Of a DNA stretch of 64,000 nucleotides, positions 62,862 to 64,000 are shown in pieces. This DNA comes from Deferribacteres bacterium (GTDB lineage: Bacteria; Zhuqueibacterota; Zhuqueibacteria; Zhuqueibacterales; Geothermadaptataceae), in assembly GCA_020633655.1 (NCBI GenBank), contig JACKDF010000008.1:186001-250000 (forward strand), written 5' to 3'. Positions within the stretch are counted from its first letter, which is position 1. Every line of letters starts with the position of its first letter. The translations under genes and the position numbers were made by a program. A model generated the notes under the pieces. It did no database searches. It saw nothing but the letters and a program-made list of their open reading frames with translations, and was not told where the DNA came from.

Positions 62862-64000
62862 ATGAACAAGAAAAAATGCTATACATTTGTTTTATTCTGC
62901 ATTGTGTGTGCGGGTCTTTATTTCTGGAATACAAATCAAAATCCGGAAAAGCCGCCTTTGCGTGCTGGTTCCTATTATTCTTTGACTCTGATGAATGAAA
63001 TGCGCACTTATCCTTCAACGTCGCAAAATCAAACTGGTTATTACAGCGAATGGGAGGCGTACCATAAACCAAATGTAAATAAACTGGTATCACAAGGTGC
63101 GTGGGAGTCCATTGGACCGGTGAATTTAGGTGGCCGAACATTATGCATAGCGTTTAATTCGCTCAATCCCAATACTCTTTATGCAGGCTCCGCCAGCGGT
63201 GGTTTATGGCGCAGTTATACGGGTGGTAAGGGGGCGAATGCGTGGGAACGAATTTGGACTGGATTTCCAGTTCTTGCAGTTAGCGCAATCGCTGTTTCGC
63301 CTCAAGATTCCAACATAATATACATCGGTACTGGTGAAGTTTACGATTATCAGATTCAGGGGGGAACGGGGGGTGCGGTTCGTACAAGACGTGGCACTTA
63401 TGGAATCGGTATTTTAAAGACCTCAGACGGTGGGCTAACATGGGAGAAAAGCCTGGACTGGAGTTATGAACAGAAGAATGGTGTTTGGGCCATTCGCGTA
63501 AATCCTTTGAATCCAAATACCGTGTGGGCGGCAACTACAAAAGGAACATATAAGTCCAATGATGCCGGTCAAAACTGGACAAGGAAACATAGCGTGATAA
63601 TGGCTAATGATCTGGTACTAAATCCGGTTGATACAAATAAAGTAGTTGTAGCTTGTGGGAATTTTGATTCAAACGGATATGGAATTTACCAAACAGGTGA
63701 CGGAGGGCAAGCGTGGACGAAAGCCCAAGGTGCGCAAGACTATTTTCACGGCAAGATACAGCTGAGTATTCATAAAACAAATCCTGATATTTTATTTGCA
63801 AGTATTGGTGGAGGTGAGCAGTTCAGTTGGCTTTGCCGTTCAGAAGATGGGGGATTGAATTGGTCTATAATTAATACAACTGATTACGCCGCACATCAGG
63901 GCTGGTTTTCGCACGATGTTGCAGTCAATCCAATTAATCCAAATTCGCTCTTTGTAGTGGGCATTGACGCCTATAAATCTATCGATAGTGGTGCTTCTAT
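62862..64000 (+). CDS. Sortilin/BNR-repeat-like secreted protein, 3' truncated by window
   Basis: 379 codons are visible, open to the window edge. Signal-anchor at about 5-20. From about residue 85 the sequence shows BNR/VPS10-like repeats: WESIGPVNLGGRT, NTLYAGSASGGLWRS, GILKTSDGGLTWEKS, GIYQTGDGGQAWTKA and LCRSEDGGLNWSI, each with an Asp-box (S/T-x-D-G-G-x-x-W). Such proteins form beta-propellers and in FCB bacteria are commonly T9SS cargo. The chosen ATG at 62862 has a GTG nine bases upstream as alternative. The C-terminus is outside the window, so no sorting domain can be claimed. Confidence 0.8.
   Translation, partial: MNKKKCYTFVLFCIVCAGLYFWNTNQNPEKPPLRAGSYYSLTLMNEMRTYPSTSQNQTGYYSEWEAYHKPNVNKLVSQGAWESIGPVNLGGRTLCIAFNSLNPNTLYAGSASGGLWRSYTGGKGANAWERIWTGFPVLAVSAIAVSPQDSNIIYIGTGEVYDYQIQGGTGGAVRTRRGTYGIGILKTSDGGLTWEKSLDWSYEQKNGVWAIRVNPLNPNTVWAATTKGTYKSNDAGQNWTRKHSVIMANDLVLNPVDTNKVVVACGNFDSNGYGIYQTGDGGQAWTKAQGAQDYFHGKIQLSIHKTNPDILFASIGGGEQFSWLCRSEDGGLNWSIINTTDYAAHQGWFSHDVAVNPINPNSLFVVGIDAYKSIDSGAS

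Overview
The window looks like chromosome of a bacterium of the FCB group, probably Calditrichota/KSB1-like. It carries a TonB-dependent receptor with a carboxypeptidase-regulatory domain, a PorV/PorQ-type outer-membrane protein, several proteins with type IX secretion (T9SS) C-terminal domains, and a ToxR-like winged-helix membrane regulator of the kind common in such genomes. This assignment is inference from protein families only.

Layout. (1) 1-9.3 kb, minus strand: a nitrate respiration operon in the order narC-narG-narH-narJ-narI-narK1-narK2 (narK2 cut by the left edge), the gene order known from Thermus. (2) 9.3-10.4 kb: an AT-rich spacer with gene relics, where base composition changes. 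(3) 10.4-51.2 kb: a visibly more AT-rich mobile island. It begins with plasmid-like housekeeping (DUF2958, a PD-(D/E)XK nuclease, a small ribbon-helix-helix-like protein, a HerA/TraD-type ATPase). Next come an AbiEi/AbiEii toxin-antitoxin pair and a caspase-Ski2-like helicase fusion, then a large serine recombinase. A replication block follows (D5-like ATPase, iteron-like repeats, XRE regulator, two winged-helix proteins, RuvC-like resolvase).

The centre of the island (25.2-38.6 kb) is an unusual co-directional run. It has a complete Liv-type ABC transporter with its own binding protein, a QueD/PTPS-like enzyme, a large soluble histidine-kinase-like protein, an unknown protein, and four receiver or receiver-like proteins. 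One of these ends in a HEPN-like RX4H motif. This is the best candidate for an undescribed system. It is followed by a second compact operon (39.1-45.2 kb) with membrane proteins, a vWA protein, a Ycf46-like AAA ATPase and a DegT-type aminotransferase. Then come a TraD-like ATPase, a zinc-ribbon protein, a replication-relaxation protein, an excisionase-like protein and a tyrosine integrase.

The integrase abuts two arm-site-like direct repeats and the 3' part of a tRNA-Met(CAT) gene followed by a strong terminator. This is a classic attachment-site arrangement. I could not find the matching intact tRNA inside the window, so the left end of the island may lie beyond the left edge, with the nar operon inside it, or may have been lost.

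(4) 51.3-64 kb: host-type genes resume, with a ToxR-like regulator divergent from a TonB-dependent receptor, a 1190-residue T9SS cargo protein, a PorV/PorQ protein, a LamG/DNRLRE T9SS protein and a truncated sortilin/BNR-repeat protein. Two inverted-repeat elements lie between them. All start sites, domain assignments and boundaries were read by eye without database searches.
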